A DNA stretch of 64,000 nucleotides from Aestuariivirga litoralis (GCF_015714715.1 NZ_WAHS01000002.1:310001-374000), one strand, 5' to 3'; counted from the first letter of the stretch, positions 28,241 through 37,115 are shown. The notes: generated by a model not told the origin, from the sequence alone. Translations and numbers: made by a program.

Positions 28241-30193
28241 ATGTCAAAGCAAGCTGCGAAGCTTTTGTTCGGGTTGTCAGTTTTGGCCTTGTTGGCATCG
28301 CCCGCCAGCGCCGAGCAGCGCAAGGCAAACTTCTTTGATTTGCTTTTTGGTCAAAATCCAAATCGTCAACGCGCCAATAACAACAATGATGGTGGCGACC
28401 GTCCGTGGTGGCAGAACGATGGCAGCAACAGCTTCGATCAGGGCACCCCTAAGAAGCGAGCACAAGTCGTTATTCCAAAGGATGCGGGTTCAGGGCCCGA
28501 TGAACAGGTTTCGGGCCTCGGCATGGGCACTGTTACCTATGCACCGCCGCCCATTCTGGCGGTGTTTGACCCAACTTTCGCTACGCTGACGACCACCACG
28601 CCTGAAGCAGGCACTATCCGTGATCTGCTGGCCAACAAGGCCACTCCAATCAAGGCCCAGGACGCTGAGAAGAAGGCCATTCTGGCCTACTATAAAACCT
28701 CAGAATTCAAACCCGTCTGGGTGCAGGGCGGTCATGTCACCGAAAAAGGCCTGAAGGTCTTGAAGCTTCTGGCCCGCGCTCAGGAAGAGGGCATGGTGGC
28801 CAAGAATTACATCCCTGAAGTCCTGACCGATCTGGACAATATGGATGCCTCGGTAGCTGATGATCCGGCCAAGCAGGCGCGCCTTGAAGTGGGCATCACG
28901 CTGGCTGCACTTCATTACGCCCGCCAGCTGTCGGGTGGCCAGTTCGAGCCCAACCGCCTTTCGCTTTATAATGACATCAAGCCTACCCCGGTCGATGCTG
29001 ACGAAGCCATCCGTGGCATGACAACGGGCGTGGATCCGGTGGCCTATCTCGAAGATCAGGCTCCGCCGCAACCGCAGTACAAAGTGTTCAAGGACGAGTT
29101 GGCCAAGCTGTCCGCCAATACGACAGTCGATTTTGATCCCATCAAGGCTGGCCCCACGGTCAAGTCTGGCAAGAGCGATCCTCGCATGAGTGCGCTCCGC
29201 GCCCGCTTAATCCAGCTCAACTTCCTTCCGGAAAACTCCATCATCGAACATCCGGATCTGCTGGACCAAGACATGGCCATCGGCCTGATGGCCTTCCAGA
29301 CCTCTAGCAAGCTGAAACCCACCGGCAATCTGGATGCAAATACGATCAAGGCGCTGAACCGCGACGACACCAAAACCAAACGCCAGCGCTTGATTGCCAG
29401 CATGGAACGGTTGCGCTGGCTGCCGCGCGACATGGGGATCAAATATGTCTTCGTGAACCAGCCGGCTTACGAAGCCACCGTCATGGCCAATGACGGCCCG
29501 CTGTGGAAAACCAAAGTCATCATCGGCCAGCCGACCAAGCAGACCTATTCGTTCTACAACCAGATTCAGACCGTGGTGTTCAATCCGAAATGGGGCGTAC
29601 CCGCTTCCATCATCGTGAATGAATATGCACCGAAGATGCGTAAAGACCCGGGCTACCTCGACCGTAACGGCTTCGTCGTGGTCGATCAGCGCGGCCGCCA
29701 GATCGATACCCAGTCGGTTGATTGGTACAATGTGGGCAAAAACCCGAATTTCGGCCTGCAGCAATTGGCCGGTGACGGGAATGCGCTGGGCGAGCTGAAA
29801 TTCCTCTTCCCCAATGCGCATGACATCTACATGCATGACACGCCGACCAAGAATCTGTTCAACAGCCAGGTCCGCGCCTTCAGCCACGGCTGCGTGCGCA
29901 CCCAGAACCCGCGTGAGTATGCCTCGATCCTGCTCGGCTGGGACAAGGACAAGGTGGCCGAGAACCTGGCTGACGGCCAGACCAAGTCGGTGGCCCTCAC
30001 TGACAAGGTTCCAGTGTATATGACCTATTTCACCGCTTGGACCGACGGCAACGGTGCCATCCAGTATTATGATGATGTTTATGGGCGCGATGAAGCGATG
30101 GCCAAGGCTTTCGCCTATGCCCCTGCTGTCAAGGCACCCGCGGTGCCTGCCAATGTGGCTCAAACCACGTCCGGCACTGTCACCCAGAACTGA
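28241..30193 (+). CDS. Murein L,D-transpeptidase (YcbB/LdtD-type)
   Basis: From the ATG at 28241 the protein has about 650 residues. It starts with a signal peptide (LLFGLSVLALLASPASA), has an Asn-rich low-complexity stretch (QRANNNNDGG), a scaffold region, a peptidoglycan-binding domain around MAIGLMAFQTSSKLKPTGNL and the YkuD catalytic domain with SHGCVR. This domain order matches YcbB, which makes 3-3 mDAP-mDAP cross-links and resists most beta-lactams. A GTG at 28223 is an alternative start that would put six residues before the signal peptide. A MepK-like endopeptidase gene follows. Confidence 0.92.
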   Translation: MSKQAAKLLFGLSVLALLASPASAEQRKANFFDLLFGQNPNRQRANNNNDGGDRPWWQNDGSNSFDQGTPKKRAQVVIPKDAGSGPDEQVSGLGMGTVTYAPPPILAVFDPTFATLTTTTPEAGTIRDLLANKATPIKAQDAEKKAILAYYKTSEFKPVWVQGGHVTEKGLKVLKLLARAQEEGMVAKNYIPEVLTDLDNMDASVADDPAKQARLEVGITLAALHYARQLSGGQFEPNRLSLYNDIKPTPVDADEAIRGMTTGVDPVAYLEDQAPPQPQYKVFKDELAKLSANTTVDFDPIKAGPTVKSGKSDPRMSALRARLIQLNFLPENSIIEHPDLLDQDMAIGLMAFQTSSKLKPTGNLDANTIKALNRDDTKTKRQRLIASMERLRWLPRDMGIKYVFVNQPAYEATVMANDGPLWKTKVIIGQPTKQTYSFYNQIQTVVFNPKWGVPASIIVNEYAPKMRKDPGYLDRNGFVVVDQRGRQIDTQSVDWYNVGKNPNFGLQQLAGDGNALGELKFLFPNAHDIYMHDTPTKNLFNSQVRAFSHGCVRTQNPREYASILLGWDKDKVAENLADGQTKSVALTDKVPVYMTYFTAWTDGNGAIQYYDDVYGRDEAMAKAFAYAPAVKAPAVPANVAQTTSGTVTQN

Positions 30194-30333
30194 AACCGTC
30201 AAAAGGTTCAAAAACCCGCAAATTATGTCTAAACCGTCGCCGTTTTCCGGCCTTCGGTCAGTGACTTAGCTGGGTGCTGCATCGCAATAACAGCGATGAA
30301 GCCATTCATTACATTGCAGAAATCCAGTTTCGC

Positions 30334-30348
30334 TTAAGGTGCCGTTAA
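30334..30348. promoter_or_regulatory. CtrA-like box (TTAA-N7-TTAA) upstream of the MepK-like gene
   Basis: TTAAGGTGCCGTTAA fits the CtrA consensus TTAA-N7-TTAA exactly. It lies 149 bp before the ATG of the MepK-like gene, in a 303-bp gap (30194-30496) that holds no gene. A further half-site-like TTAAGCAT lies at 30369-30376. Apart from these I see no other feature in the gap. Confidence 0.45.
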
Positions 30349-30496
30349 ACATGTTCCGGCAAGGTCCATTAAGCATGAGTTTGCCTCAAGGTGGCCTCAT
30401 TCTTGTTCGATGTGCGGTTTGGGTATAAGGTTAAGACCGGTTTCACCCAACCCTAGACCAGTAAAGGAAGGGCGAAAGTCCTTGTGTGAGTTGAGT

Positions 30497-32077
30497 ATGG
30501 GTAAAGCAGTGGTCGTGTCAGGACAACATCGAACCTTGTCTAAAAATTTGAGAAAATTGCTCGTCGCTTTTGCGGCGTCTGGTCTTTTAGCATTGGGCGG
30601 TCTTGCCCCCGTGGTTGCGGGTGGCGAAAACCGCACGATTTCCTTGTCGCATATCCACACCGGTGAAACCCTCACCGTGACCTATATGAAGGATGGCCGC
30701 CTGGTTCCTTCGGCCATGAAGCAGATCAATTACCTGCTGCGCGACTGGCGCAAGAACGAAGTCATCACCATTGATCCGGAAACCATCAACCTGATCTGGG
30801 AGCTTCACGAAGATTTGGGCTCGCATGAGCCGATCCGTATCGTCTGCGGCTATCGTTCTGCCAAGACCAACGCCCTGTTGCACCGCATCGGCCGCCACGT
30901 GGCCAAGGAAAGCCAGCACATCCGCGGCAAGGCCATCGATTTCTATTTCCCTGACGTGCCCACCATCAAGATCCGCAACGTGGCCCTGGTGCGCCAGGTG
31001 GGCGGTGTTGGCTATTACCGCTCTGCCGGTGGACCGACGGGCTTCCTGCATGCAGACTCTGGCCGCGTGCGCCATTGGGGCCCCGGCATTTCGTCTTCGC
31101 AAATGGCCCAGATTTTCCGTGACGGACAGAAATATGTGGGTAAACGCCTGCGTCTGAATGCCGGCAACGATACGCTTGTGGCGTCGAATGATGCAGGCAC
31201 CACGAGCACCGGCAAGCGTCCTGCGGGCTTCTTCAGCAAGATGCTGGGCCTGCAGACCGATGACGATGCGGCACCTGCACAAACCGCTGCCGCTGCCACC
31301 AATGCGCCAGTCGCCAATGACGCGGCTGCCAACGGCATCTATGATGGCGGCCAGGACGATATTGCCGATCTGTCGGAAGATGCAGCAACGCCGCCTCCTT
31401 CCAAGAAGCGTGCCGCCAAGGCTGGCACTGCCATTCCCGAAGCGCAGATGGCCTCTTTAGGCGATCTGAGCCAGGATGCAGCCGCAACACCCAAAGCCAA
31501 GCCTGCGGCTGAAGTCGCTGACGCGGCACCAGACGTGAAAACCGGCCCCACCATTCCGAAGCCGCGTGAACGCCCCGATGCCATCCTGCTGGCCGCAGCG
31601 GCCAACATGAACACGGCACCGAAGGTATTCCTGGTTAACGCGGCATCCGCCCCGGCCCCCAGCCAGTCTGGCTATGACATTCCTTCGCCTCTGGCCAATG
31701 ACGCGCTGAGCGCCAAGATGCTGGCGGTCAGCTCTGATGATCCAAGCCAGGCCAAGCCAAAATCCAAGCTCGGCTTCAAGAGCGGCGGAAACGCCAAGGC
31801 GGTAACCATCAAGCCGATGATTGCGAGCGCCGCTGACAGCGACATCAACTGGTGGCCGCAACTCATGCTGCGCGGCGACGCACAGATCCGCCGTGACGGC
31901 CAGCCGCCGATCATTGGCGCACAGCCGCAGGATTCAATGCCGGTTGCTGCCACCCTCGATCCAATCGGCGGCTTCGGCAGCCAGGCCTTTGCCGCTGACC
32001 TGAGCGACACCCAGCGCAGCGCCGAAGGCAAGGGCGACATCCAAGCCGTCAACGAAGAAGACAAGGGCGATATGTAA
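30497..32077 (+). CDS. MepK-like murein endopeptidase (DUF882, M15-type) with long disordered C-terminus
   Basis: From the ATG at 30497 the protein has 526 residues. A hydrophobic signal/anchor (LLVAFAASGLLALGGLAPVVAG) follows a short basic N-terminus. The DUF882 domain covers roughly residues 50-210, with zinc-site motifs SQHIRGKAIDFYF and GFLHADSGRVRHW. The remaining 300 or so residues are Ala/Pro/Lys-rich and look disordered. E. coli MepK, the known member, cuts 3-3 cross-links made by L,D-transpeptidases, matching the preceding gene. An upstream frame start at 30410 lacks the signal-peptide layout and is rejected. Confidence 0.82.
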   Translation: MGKAVVVSGQHRTLSKNLRKLLVAFAASGLLALGGLAPVVAGGENRTISLSHIHTGETLTVTYMKDGRLVPSAMKQINYLLRDWRKNEVITIDPETINLIWELHEDLGSHEPIRIVCGYRSAKTNALLHRIGRHVAKESQHIRGKAIDFYFPDVPTIKIRNVALVRQVGGVGYYRSAGGPTGFLHADSGRVRHWGPGISSSQMAQIFRDGQKYVGKRLRLNAGNDTLVASNDAGTTSTGKRPAGFFSKMLGLQTDDDAAPAQTAAAATNAPVANDAAANGIYDGGQDDIADLSEDAATPPPSKKRAAKAGTAIPEAQMASLGDLSQDAAATPKAKPAAEVADAAPDVKTGPTIPKPRERPDAILLAAAANMNTAPKVFLVNAASAPAPSQSGYDIPSPLANDALSAKMLAVSSDDPSQAKPKSKLGFKSGGNAKAVTIKPMIASAADSDINWWPQLMLRGDAQIRRDGQPPIIGAQPQDSMPVAATLDPIGGFGSQAFAADLSDTQRSAEGKGDIQAVNEEDKGDM

Positions 32078-32100
32078 TCGCTGCCAAAGCAAAGACCATC

Positions 32101-32128
32101 ATGCCCGCGAAAGCGGGCATTTTCTTTT
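32101..32128 (+). terminator. Rho-independent terminator
   Basis: ATGCCCGC-GAAA-GCGGGCAT forms a perfect 8-bp stem with a GNRA-like loop, followed by TTTTCTTTT. It ends the transcript of the MepK-like gene, and its position 5 bp before the stop of the convergent TPR gene could let it act on both. Confidence 0.88.
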
Positions 32129-32132
32129 GGAG

Positions 32133-32735
32133 CTAGATATTCGGCCGGTCGCGCTCGATCTGCTTCAGCATGGCGGCCACTGCATCCAGATGCGGGTTGA
32201 TCTGAAGCGCCTCTTCAAAGGCGGCCTTGGCCTCATCATGCTTCTTCTGCGCCTGCAGGATCAACCCCTTGCCGATCAAGGCGCCAAAATTGCGTGGCTC
32301 CAACGCCAGCGCGTGATCAGCATCAATCAGCGCCGCATCATAGCGCTTGATCAGGTAATACAGCGCCGCGCGGCGGTTCCACGCTTCGGCATATTTCGGA
32401 TAGGTTTCCAGCGCCTGGCTTAGCATCTGTTCAGCCGGATCATAATCGCCTGCTGAAATGGCCGCCGAAGATTGCCGCAGCAGGACCTCTGCAGTGGGTG
32501 AATCGTTGCGCACCCAAATCTGCCAGATTTCATCCTCGGTCTTGGAAACATCGGCATTGGCCGGCGCCGTATGGAGCTTGCCCAGCAGGGCATCCAGCTG
32601 GCGCTGCCTGGTCACTTCCGGCTTTTCCGGCGCGGCATTGAGGGTGGTGGAAGCCGAGGCTTGGGCGTCAACGTCTTCGGCGCGCGCAGTGGACGTCAGC
32701 ACCAGCATCAAACAAAAAGCGGTAAGCAATCGCAT
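32133..32735 (-). CDS. Exported TPR-repeat protein
   Basis: The 200-residue protein begins with a signal peptide (MRLLTAFCLMLVLTSTARA) and contains at least three tetratricopeptide repeats from about residue 85: DYDPAEQMLSQALETYPKYA, RYDAALIDADHALALEPRN and HDEAKAAFEEALQINPHLD. TPR arrays mediate protein contacts; a periplasmic adaptor role is likely but its partner is unknown. It converges on the MepK-like gene. Confidence 0.85.
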   Translation of the reverse strand: MRLLTAFCLMLVLTSTARAEDVDAQASASTTLNAAPEKPEVTRQRQLDALLGKLHTAPANADVSKTEDEIWQIWVRNDSPTAEVLLRQSSAAISAGDYDPAEQMLSQALETYPKYAEAWNRRAALYYLIKRYDAALIDADHALALEPRNFGALIGKGLILQAQKKHDEAKAAFEEALQINPHLDAVAAMLKQIERDRPNI

Positions 32736-32820
32736 GGCGCAAGTATAGCGCAGCGTTCAAACAAAACAAACCGCGCCGGGCATTTCGGCCCAGCGCGGTT
32801 TAAAATTCCAGACGGAAGAA

Positions 32821-32946
32821 TTAGCCCTGGCGTGCCTTGAAACGCGGGTTGGTCTTGTTGATGATGTAAACCCGGCCCTTGCGGCGGATCAGCTTGTTGT
32901 CACGGTGGCGCTTGGCCAGCGATTTCAGCGAGTTGCGGACTTTCAT
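32821..32946 (-). CDS. rpmJ: 50S ribosomal protein L36 (zinc-free type)
   Basis: A 41-codon frame reads [19 protein letters not shown], then [21 protein letters not shown] and a TAA stop. This is L36 of the type that lacks the CxxC...C...H zinc ligands, as is usual in Alphaproteobacteria. A GC-rich hairpin lies 18 bp upstream. The gene stands alone, away from the large ribosomal protein operons, which is also normal for this form. Confidence 0.95.
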   Translation of the reverse strand: MKVRNSLKSLAKRHRDNKLIRRKGRVYIINKTNPRFKARQG

Positions 32947-32964
32947 GATCTATCCATAAAATAT

Positions 32965-32980
32965 GGGGCCAAAGGGCCCC
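32965..32980 (-). promoter_or_regulatory. GC-rich leader hairpin upstream of rpmJ
   Basis: GGGGCC-AAAG-GGCCCC is a perfect 6-bp GC-only stem in the presumed 5' leader of rpmJ, 18 bp before the start codon. No T run follows on the minus strand, so it is not a simple terminator. It could shield or regulate the ribosome-binding region. Confidence 0.45.
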
Positions 32981-33044
32981 TTGAGAGGGTTTCCGCTTAG
33001 GCGAAGGCTTTTCGGCTGTCAACCTTTCATATAAGAGGCCGCCA

Positions 33045-33269
33045 ATGTTGGAAAACCCGCAATTCTGGATCGGCATAGCAGGGCTGGTCATCGGCCTGGG
33101 CCTGGTCGTCACCATGTACCGGCTGGAAAAACGCCCACGCACGGATTTCAGGCCCAGGCGCTTCCCGACCACCTTGTTTCTGCTGATCGGTATGCTGATC
33201 GCCTTGGGTGCCGCCGTTCACCTGCTCACAGTGGTTTTCGGCTTCACAATCCCTCAACGCGCGCCATAA
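33045..33269 (+). CDS. Small two-helix membrane protein
   Basis: The 74-residue protein has two hydrophobic segments, FWIGIAGLVIGLGLVVTMY and TTLFLLIGMLIALGAAVHLL, joined by a basic loop (RLEKRPRTDFRPRRF), predicting both ends outside. I do not recognise its family. Its 3' end overlaps the convergent matB gene by 16 bp. It diverges from rpmJ. Confidence 0.65.
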   Translation: MLENPQFWIGIAGLVIGLGLVVTMYRLEKRPRTDFRPRRFPTTLFLLIGMLIALGAAVHLLTVVFGFTIPQRAP

Positions 33270-34630
33270 GTCTCGCGCAACGCCTTCTTCTGCACCTTGC
33301 CCATGGCATTGCGCGGCAACTCATCCACGAAATGCAAGGTCTTCGGCACTTTGAATGCGGCAAGCGTTTCGCGCAGCTTGGCGATGATCGCGGCCGCATC
33401 AAGCGTCACGCCCTTTTCCGGCACGATCACTGCGGTCACCGCCTCGCCGAAATCCGGATGCGGCAGGCCGATCACCGCACTCTCCACCACGCCGGGCAGT
33501 TGATCGATCTTCTCTTCAATTTCCTTCGGATAAACATTGAAGCCCCCGGTAATGATCAGATCACTGCCCCGGCCCGAAATCACCACATAGCCATCTTCAT
33601 CAAACGCGCCGAGATCACCGGTGATGAAATAGCCATCGTCGGTGAACGAGGCCTTTGTCTTCGCCTCATTGCGCCAGTAACCGCTGGTCACATTGGGCCC
33701 CTTCACTTCAATCATCCCATCACGGATACGCAGATCAACACCCGGCAGCGGCTTGCCCACCGTGCCAGGCTTGCGCGCGCCGTCATAAGGGTTCGATGTG
33801 TTCATATTGGTTTCGGTCATGCCATAGCGTTCGAGAATGGCTTGGCCCGTGCGCGCCTCAAATGCGCGGTGCGTTTCCGCCAGCAAAGGCGCAGAGCCCG
33901 AAATGAACAACCGCATCGAAGCACAAAGCTCACGGGTGAAATCCTCACGCTGCAACAGGCGTGTGTAGAAAGTCGGCACACCCATCAGCGCAGTGGCCTT
34001 GGGGATCAGCCCGATCACATCGCTTGCATCAAACTTCTCACGAAAGAACATCTGCCCACCAGACAGGAAAATCGTGTTGGTAGCCACGAACAGACCATGT
34101 GTATGATAAACCGGCAACGCATGGATCAACTTGTCCTGCGACGTGAAACGCCACGCCGATACCAAAGCCTCAGCATTGGACACCAGATTGCCTTGCGACA
34201 GCATGGCACCCTTGGATTTGCCGGTCGTGCCTGATGTGTAGAGAATGGCGCAAATGGTGCTGGCATCAGTCACCGCATCGTCAAACTCACCGCCCTGTGC
34301 CAGTTCCATCAACTGCGCCTGGCTGTTGATGAACAAGGCAGGCTCAGCATCGCTCAGGAAATACGCAATCTCGCTTTGCGTATAAGCCGTGTTCAATGGC
34401 AGGAAGATAAGCCCGGCGCGCGCGCAGGCATAAAACAGTGCCACGGCCTCAACCGATTTTTCCACCTGCACGGCGATGCGGTCACCGGGCTTCGCGCCCA
34501 CCGCCACCAGCCCAGCTGCAAGCCTTCCCGCCAGCGCCCAGAATTCACCATAGGTAAAATCCCGCCCATCATCGCCCCGGATGAACAGCGCATCCGGATC
34601 ACGGGCTGCAGCAACGCGCGAGAAGGTCAC
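33254..34630 (-). CDS. matB: Malonyl-CoA synthetase (AMP-forming)
   Basis: The 458-residue protein is an ANL-superfamily acyl-CoA synthetase with AMP-binding motif ILYTSGTTGKSKGAM, the A5-type motif ERYGMTETNMNTSNPYDG, the hinge VISGRGSDLIITGG and the C-terminal catalytic Lys in NAMGKVQKK. The match to rhizobial MatB is close throughout; it is slightly shorter than the usual 500 residues. MatB makes malonyl-CoA from malonate, ATP and CoA. The start is GTG, overlapping the ribokinase stop by 4 bp. No matA (decarboxylase) or malonate transporter is adjacent. Confidence 0.88.
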   Translation of the reverse strand: MTFSRVAAARDPDALFIRGDDGRDFTYGEFWALAGRLAAGLVAVGAKPGDRIAVQVEKSVEAVALFYACARAGLIFLPLNTAYTQSEIAYFLSDAEPALFINSQAQLMELAQGGEFDDAVTDASTICAILYTSGTTGKSKGAMLSQGNLVSNAEALVSAWRFTSQDKLIHALPVYHTHGLFVATNTIFLSGGQMFFREKFDASDVIGLIPKATALMGVPTFYTRLLQREDFTRELCASMRLFISGSAPLLAETHRAFEARTGQAILERYGMTETNMNTSNPYDGARKPGTVGKPLPGVDLRIRDGMIEVKGPNVTSGYWRNEAKTKASFTDDGYFITGDLGAFDEDGYVVISGRGSDLIITGGFNVYPKEIEEKIDQLPGVVESAVIGLPHPDFGEAVTAVIVPEKGVTLDAAAIIAKLRETLAAFKVPKTLHFVDELPRNAMGKVQKKALRETYGAR

Positions 34631-35550
34631 TTCTTCAGCAACGCCTCGATCTCATGCAGATGCGGCGTGGAAGGGGCCGTACCATAGCGCGTCACCGAAA
34701 TGCCAGCTGCCGCACTGCCAAAGCGCGCCGCATCCTCGGGTGCCATGCCCTTGGACAAGGCCGCCGCAAAGCCGCCATTGAAGGCATCGCCAGCACCTGC
34801 CGTATCCACCACCTTGCCTGCCGAATAGATCGGAATATGGAACGAACCTGCCTTGCCATGCAGCAAAGCACCCTGCCCGCCCAAAGTGATCAACGCCGTG
34901 CCCACGCCTTTCTTGAGCAACACATCACCGGCCTTTCTGGCGGAATCCACGCCTGTGATTTCCACCCCCGTCAGCATCGTGGCTTCGGTTTCATTCGGCG
35001 TTGCATAGTCACACAAAGCATAGATGGAATCATCCAGCGGCATCGCCGGTGCCGGGTTGAAGATGGTGGTCACCCCCGCTTCCTTCGCCATTTTGAGCGC
35101 ATAATGCCCCACCGCCACCGGTGTTTCGAGCTGCGTCATGAACACGGCTGAAGATGTAATCGCCTCACGCGCCGCATCAATATCGGCATTGCTGATCTGG
35201 CCAGCCGCACCCGGCACCACAATGATGGCATTCGCACCCGTGCCTTCCTGCACGAAAATATAGGCGGCACCCGATGCATGGTTCTCATCACGCGGCACCA
35301 AGGCATTGATGCCTTCCTTGGCATACATGTTGAGCGCGATGTCACCAAAGGCATCCTTGCCTACGCGCGAAATGAAGGTGACCTTGCCGCCAGCCCGCGC
35401 AGTGGCCACCGCCTGGTTCGAGCCCTTGCCGCCCGGCCCCAAACCGAATTTGGAACCGATCAGCGTTTCACCGATCGCGGGTTGGCGCGGAGCCGAAAAG
35501 GCCAGATCGGCGGCATAAATGCCAAGAATCGCTACACCTGATTTTGCCAT
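34627..35550 (-). CDS. rbsK: Ribokinase (PfkB family)
   Basis: The 307-residue PfkB-fold protein has the substrate-site motif GPGGKGSNQAVATARAGG near residue 34 and the catalytic GAGDAFNGGFAAAL near residue 250. It phosphorylates ribose, or a related pentose, at O5. It starts 3 bp after the FucU-like mutarotase gene and overlaps matB at its 3' end, so the three form one operon. No sugar ABC transporter is present in the operon. Confidence 0.9.
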   Translation of the reverse strand: MAKSGVAILGIYAADLAFSAPRQPAIGETLIGSKFGLGPGGKGSNQAVATARAGGKVTFISRVGKDAFGDIALNMYAKEGINALVPRDENHASGAAYIFVQEGTGANAIIVVPGAAGQISNADIDAAREAITSSAVFMTQLETPVAVGHYALKMAKEAGVTTIFNPAPAMPLDDSIYALCDYATPNETEATMLTGVEITGVDSARKAGDVLLKKGVGTALITLGGQGALLHGKAGSFHIPIYSAGKVVDTAGAGDAFNGGFAAALSKGMAPEDAARFGSAAAGISVTRYGTAPSTPHLHEIEALLKK

Positions 35551-35553
35551 GGC

Positions 35554-36009
35554 CTAGAACTTCTGGTCGGGCGAGATCACGCCCATCTTGAAGATGAAGC
35601 AGCCATAGAAGCGGCGCTCAGACGTCTGCACCACGGCATAGGCCTTCTTGGCCTTTTCATAAAACGCAAAGCGTTCCACGCCCACCAGCTTGAACTTGCC
35701 GCCTTCCGCCGCATCGATTTCCTTCTGCACTTCATTGTGGATCGGCAGAAGCTCATTGGGCTTGCCCACCACTTCCATCCGGCAGGCCGCATCGTCCACA
35801 AATGTATCCAGCGGGAATTGCGAAAGGATCACTTTCACCGCCGTGGCGGCATCGGCATCCAGGCGCAGCACCCGGCCAAAAGTGGTTTCTGCTGCAATGC
35901 CTTCTGCGGGGAAATTCGAATCCGAGATGATCAGATCTTCGCCATGGCCCATCTGCCGCAACGCATAGAGCAGGTCTGAATTCAGCAGCGGGTGTACGGT
36001 CTTGAGCAT
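35554..36009 (-). CDS. RbsD/FucU-family sugar mutarotase (FucU-like)
   Basis: The 151-residue protein opens MLKTVHPLLNSDLLYALRQMGHG and has DSNFPAE, FPLDTFV and ERFAFYEKAKKAYAVVQT, which match FucU more closely than RbsD. The family interconverts sugar anomers (alpha/beta fucose, or ribopyranose forms), supplying the kinase with the right form. It is the first gene of the mutarotase-ribokinase-matB operon. Confidence 0.88.
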   Translation of the reverse strand: MLKTVHPLLNSDLLYALRQMGHGEDLIISDSNFPAEGIAAETTFGRVLRLDADAATAVKVILSQFPLDTFVDDAACRMEVVGKPNELLPIHNEVQKEIDAAEGGKFKLVGVERFAFYEKAKKAYAVVQTSERRFYGCFIFKMGVISPDQKF

Positions 36010-36099
36010 TTTTGTTTCCTCCTGGAGATCGACACTATTCAGCCTTCATCAATTTGGCAATTCAGGATAATAGGGAGGCAACAACCATAAGGAGCAGCC

Positions 36100-36651
36100 A
36101 TGCGCATCGAAGCCATTTCCCCCGGCGCCAATGTCCCCAAGGAGGTCAACGTCATCGTTGAAGTGCCGGTGGGCGGCGAGCCGATCAAGTATGAAATGGA
36201 CAAGGAGGCTGGCACCCTGGTGGTCGACCGTTTCCTCTATACGTCCATGCGCTATCCCGGAAATTACGGTTTTATCCCGCATACGCTGTCGGATGACGGC
36301 GATCCGGTGGATGTGTTGATCGCCAACCAGCGCGCCATCATTCCGGGCGCTGTCGTGGCCTGCAAGCCTATCGGCGTGTTGCGCATGGTCGATGAGGCCG
36401 GCGGCGATGAAAAGGTAATTGCCGTTCCGGTGCCGCGCCTCACCCGGCGCTATGAAGGCATCCACAATTATCTCGACATGCCGGAAATCACCATCAAGCA
36501 GATCGAGCATTTCTTCGAGCACTACAAGGATCTCGAAAACGGCAAATGGGTGAAGATGGCCGGCTGGGGCAATGCCATCGAAGCCGAACAGCTGATCCTC
36601 GAAGGCTTGAAGCGCCACGATGAGGCCAAGGCCAAGGCGAAAAAAAGATAA
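36100..36651 (+). CDS. ppa: Inorganic pyrophosphatase (family I)
   Basis: The 183-residue protein contains the family-I signature in [14 protein letters not shown], the upstream [17 protein letters not shown] and the C-terminal [16 protein letters not shown]. It hydrolyses PPi to phosphate using Mg2+. An AAGGAG lies before the ATG. It diverges from the mutarotase operon. Confidence 0.96.
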   Translation: MRIEAISPGANVPKEVNVIVEVPVGGEPIKYEMDKEAGTLVVDRFLYTSMRYPGNYGFIPHTLSDDGDPVDVLIANQRAIIPGAVVACKPIGVLRMVDEAGGDEKVIAVPVPRLTRRYEGIHNYLDMPEITIKQIEHFFEHYKDLENGKWVKMAGWGNAIEAEQLILEGLKRHDEAKAKAKKR

Positions 36652-36767
36652 AGTTTTAACGAAACCAGCGCCTCAAAAGACGCGGTTAACCATAGTTAAT
36701 TCTTTACTAACGACATGTGCCAATGCAGGATGAACCAGGTGCGGTTTGATCTTTGTTTGGGTTTGTC

Positions 36768-37115
36768 ATGCGTAATATTTTTATGGGCTTCACCGCCGCC
36801 CTCCTCCTGTCTTCAGCGGCTGTAGCTGCTGACCAGAAGCCAACTTTCACCTGCGATGAATTTGCCACCGCCTATGCCGATGAGGCAACGGGCGATGACA
36901 TGCAGCGTGCAGGTGCCTTCGATACAGCAGAGCCCGGCAAGGTACTGATGATTGGCGCTGGCCAGAAAATCTACATACCGCAGCGCCAGACGTCACTTCA
37001 GGGTTTCGCGCCCAAAACCGCCTGGGAAAACCTGCACGACTACCGTCGCGCCTACCACGAAGGCCGCCGCCGCTGCCTTTGGGCCAATAGCATCAACGTA
37101 CAGGTGCAGAAGTAA
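36768..37115 (+). CDS. Small secreted protein of unknown function
   Basis: From the ATG at 36768 the protein has 115 residues with a signal peptide (MRNIFMGFTAALLLSSAAVAA) and two Cys in the mature part (FTCDEF and RRCLWANS) that could form a disulfide. I do not recognise the family. A TTG 15 bp upstream is an alternative start. The upstream gap has GGTTAACCATAGTTAAT, which contains the TTAACCAT octamer also seen before ccrM but with 6 rather than 7 bp between TTAA halves. Confidence 0.7.
   Translation: MRNIFMGFTAALLLSSAAVAADQKPTFTCDEFATAYADEATGDDMQRAGAFDTAEPGKVLMIGAGQKIYIPQRQTSLQGFAPKTAWENLHDYRRAYHEGRRRCLWANSINVQVQK

Noticed and set aside
36686-36699. TTAA-N6-TTAA as a true CtrA box
   Set aside because: The spacing is 6 rather than 7 bp, so it was not annotated as a feature; only the shared octamer is reported as a weak observation.
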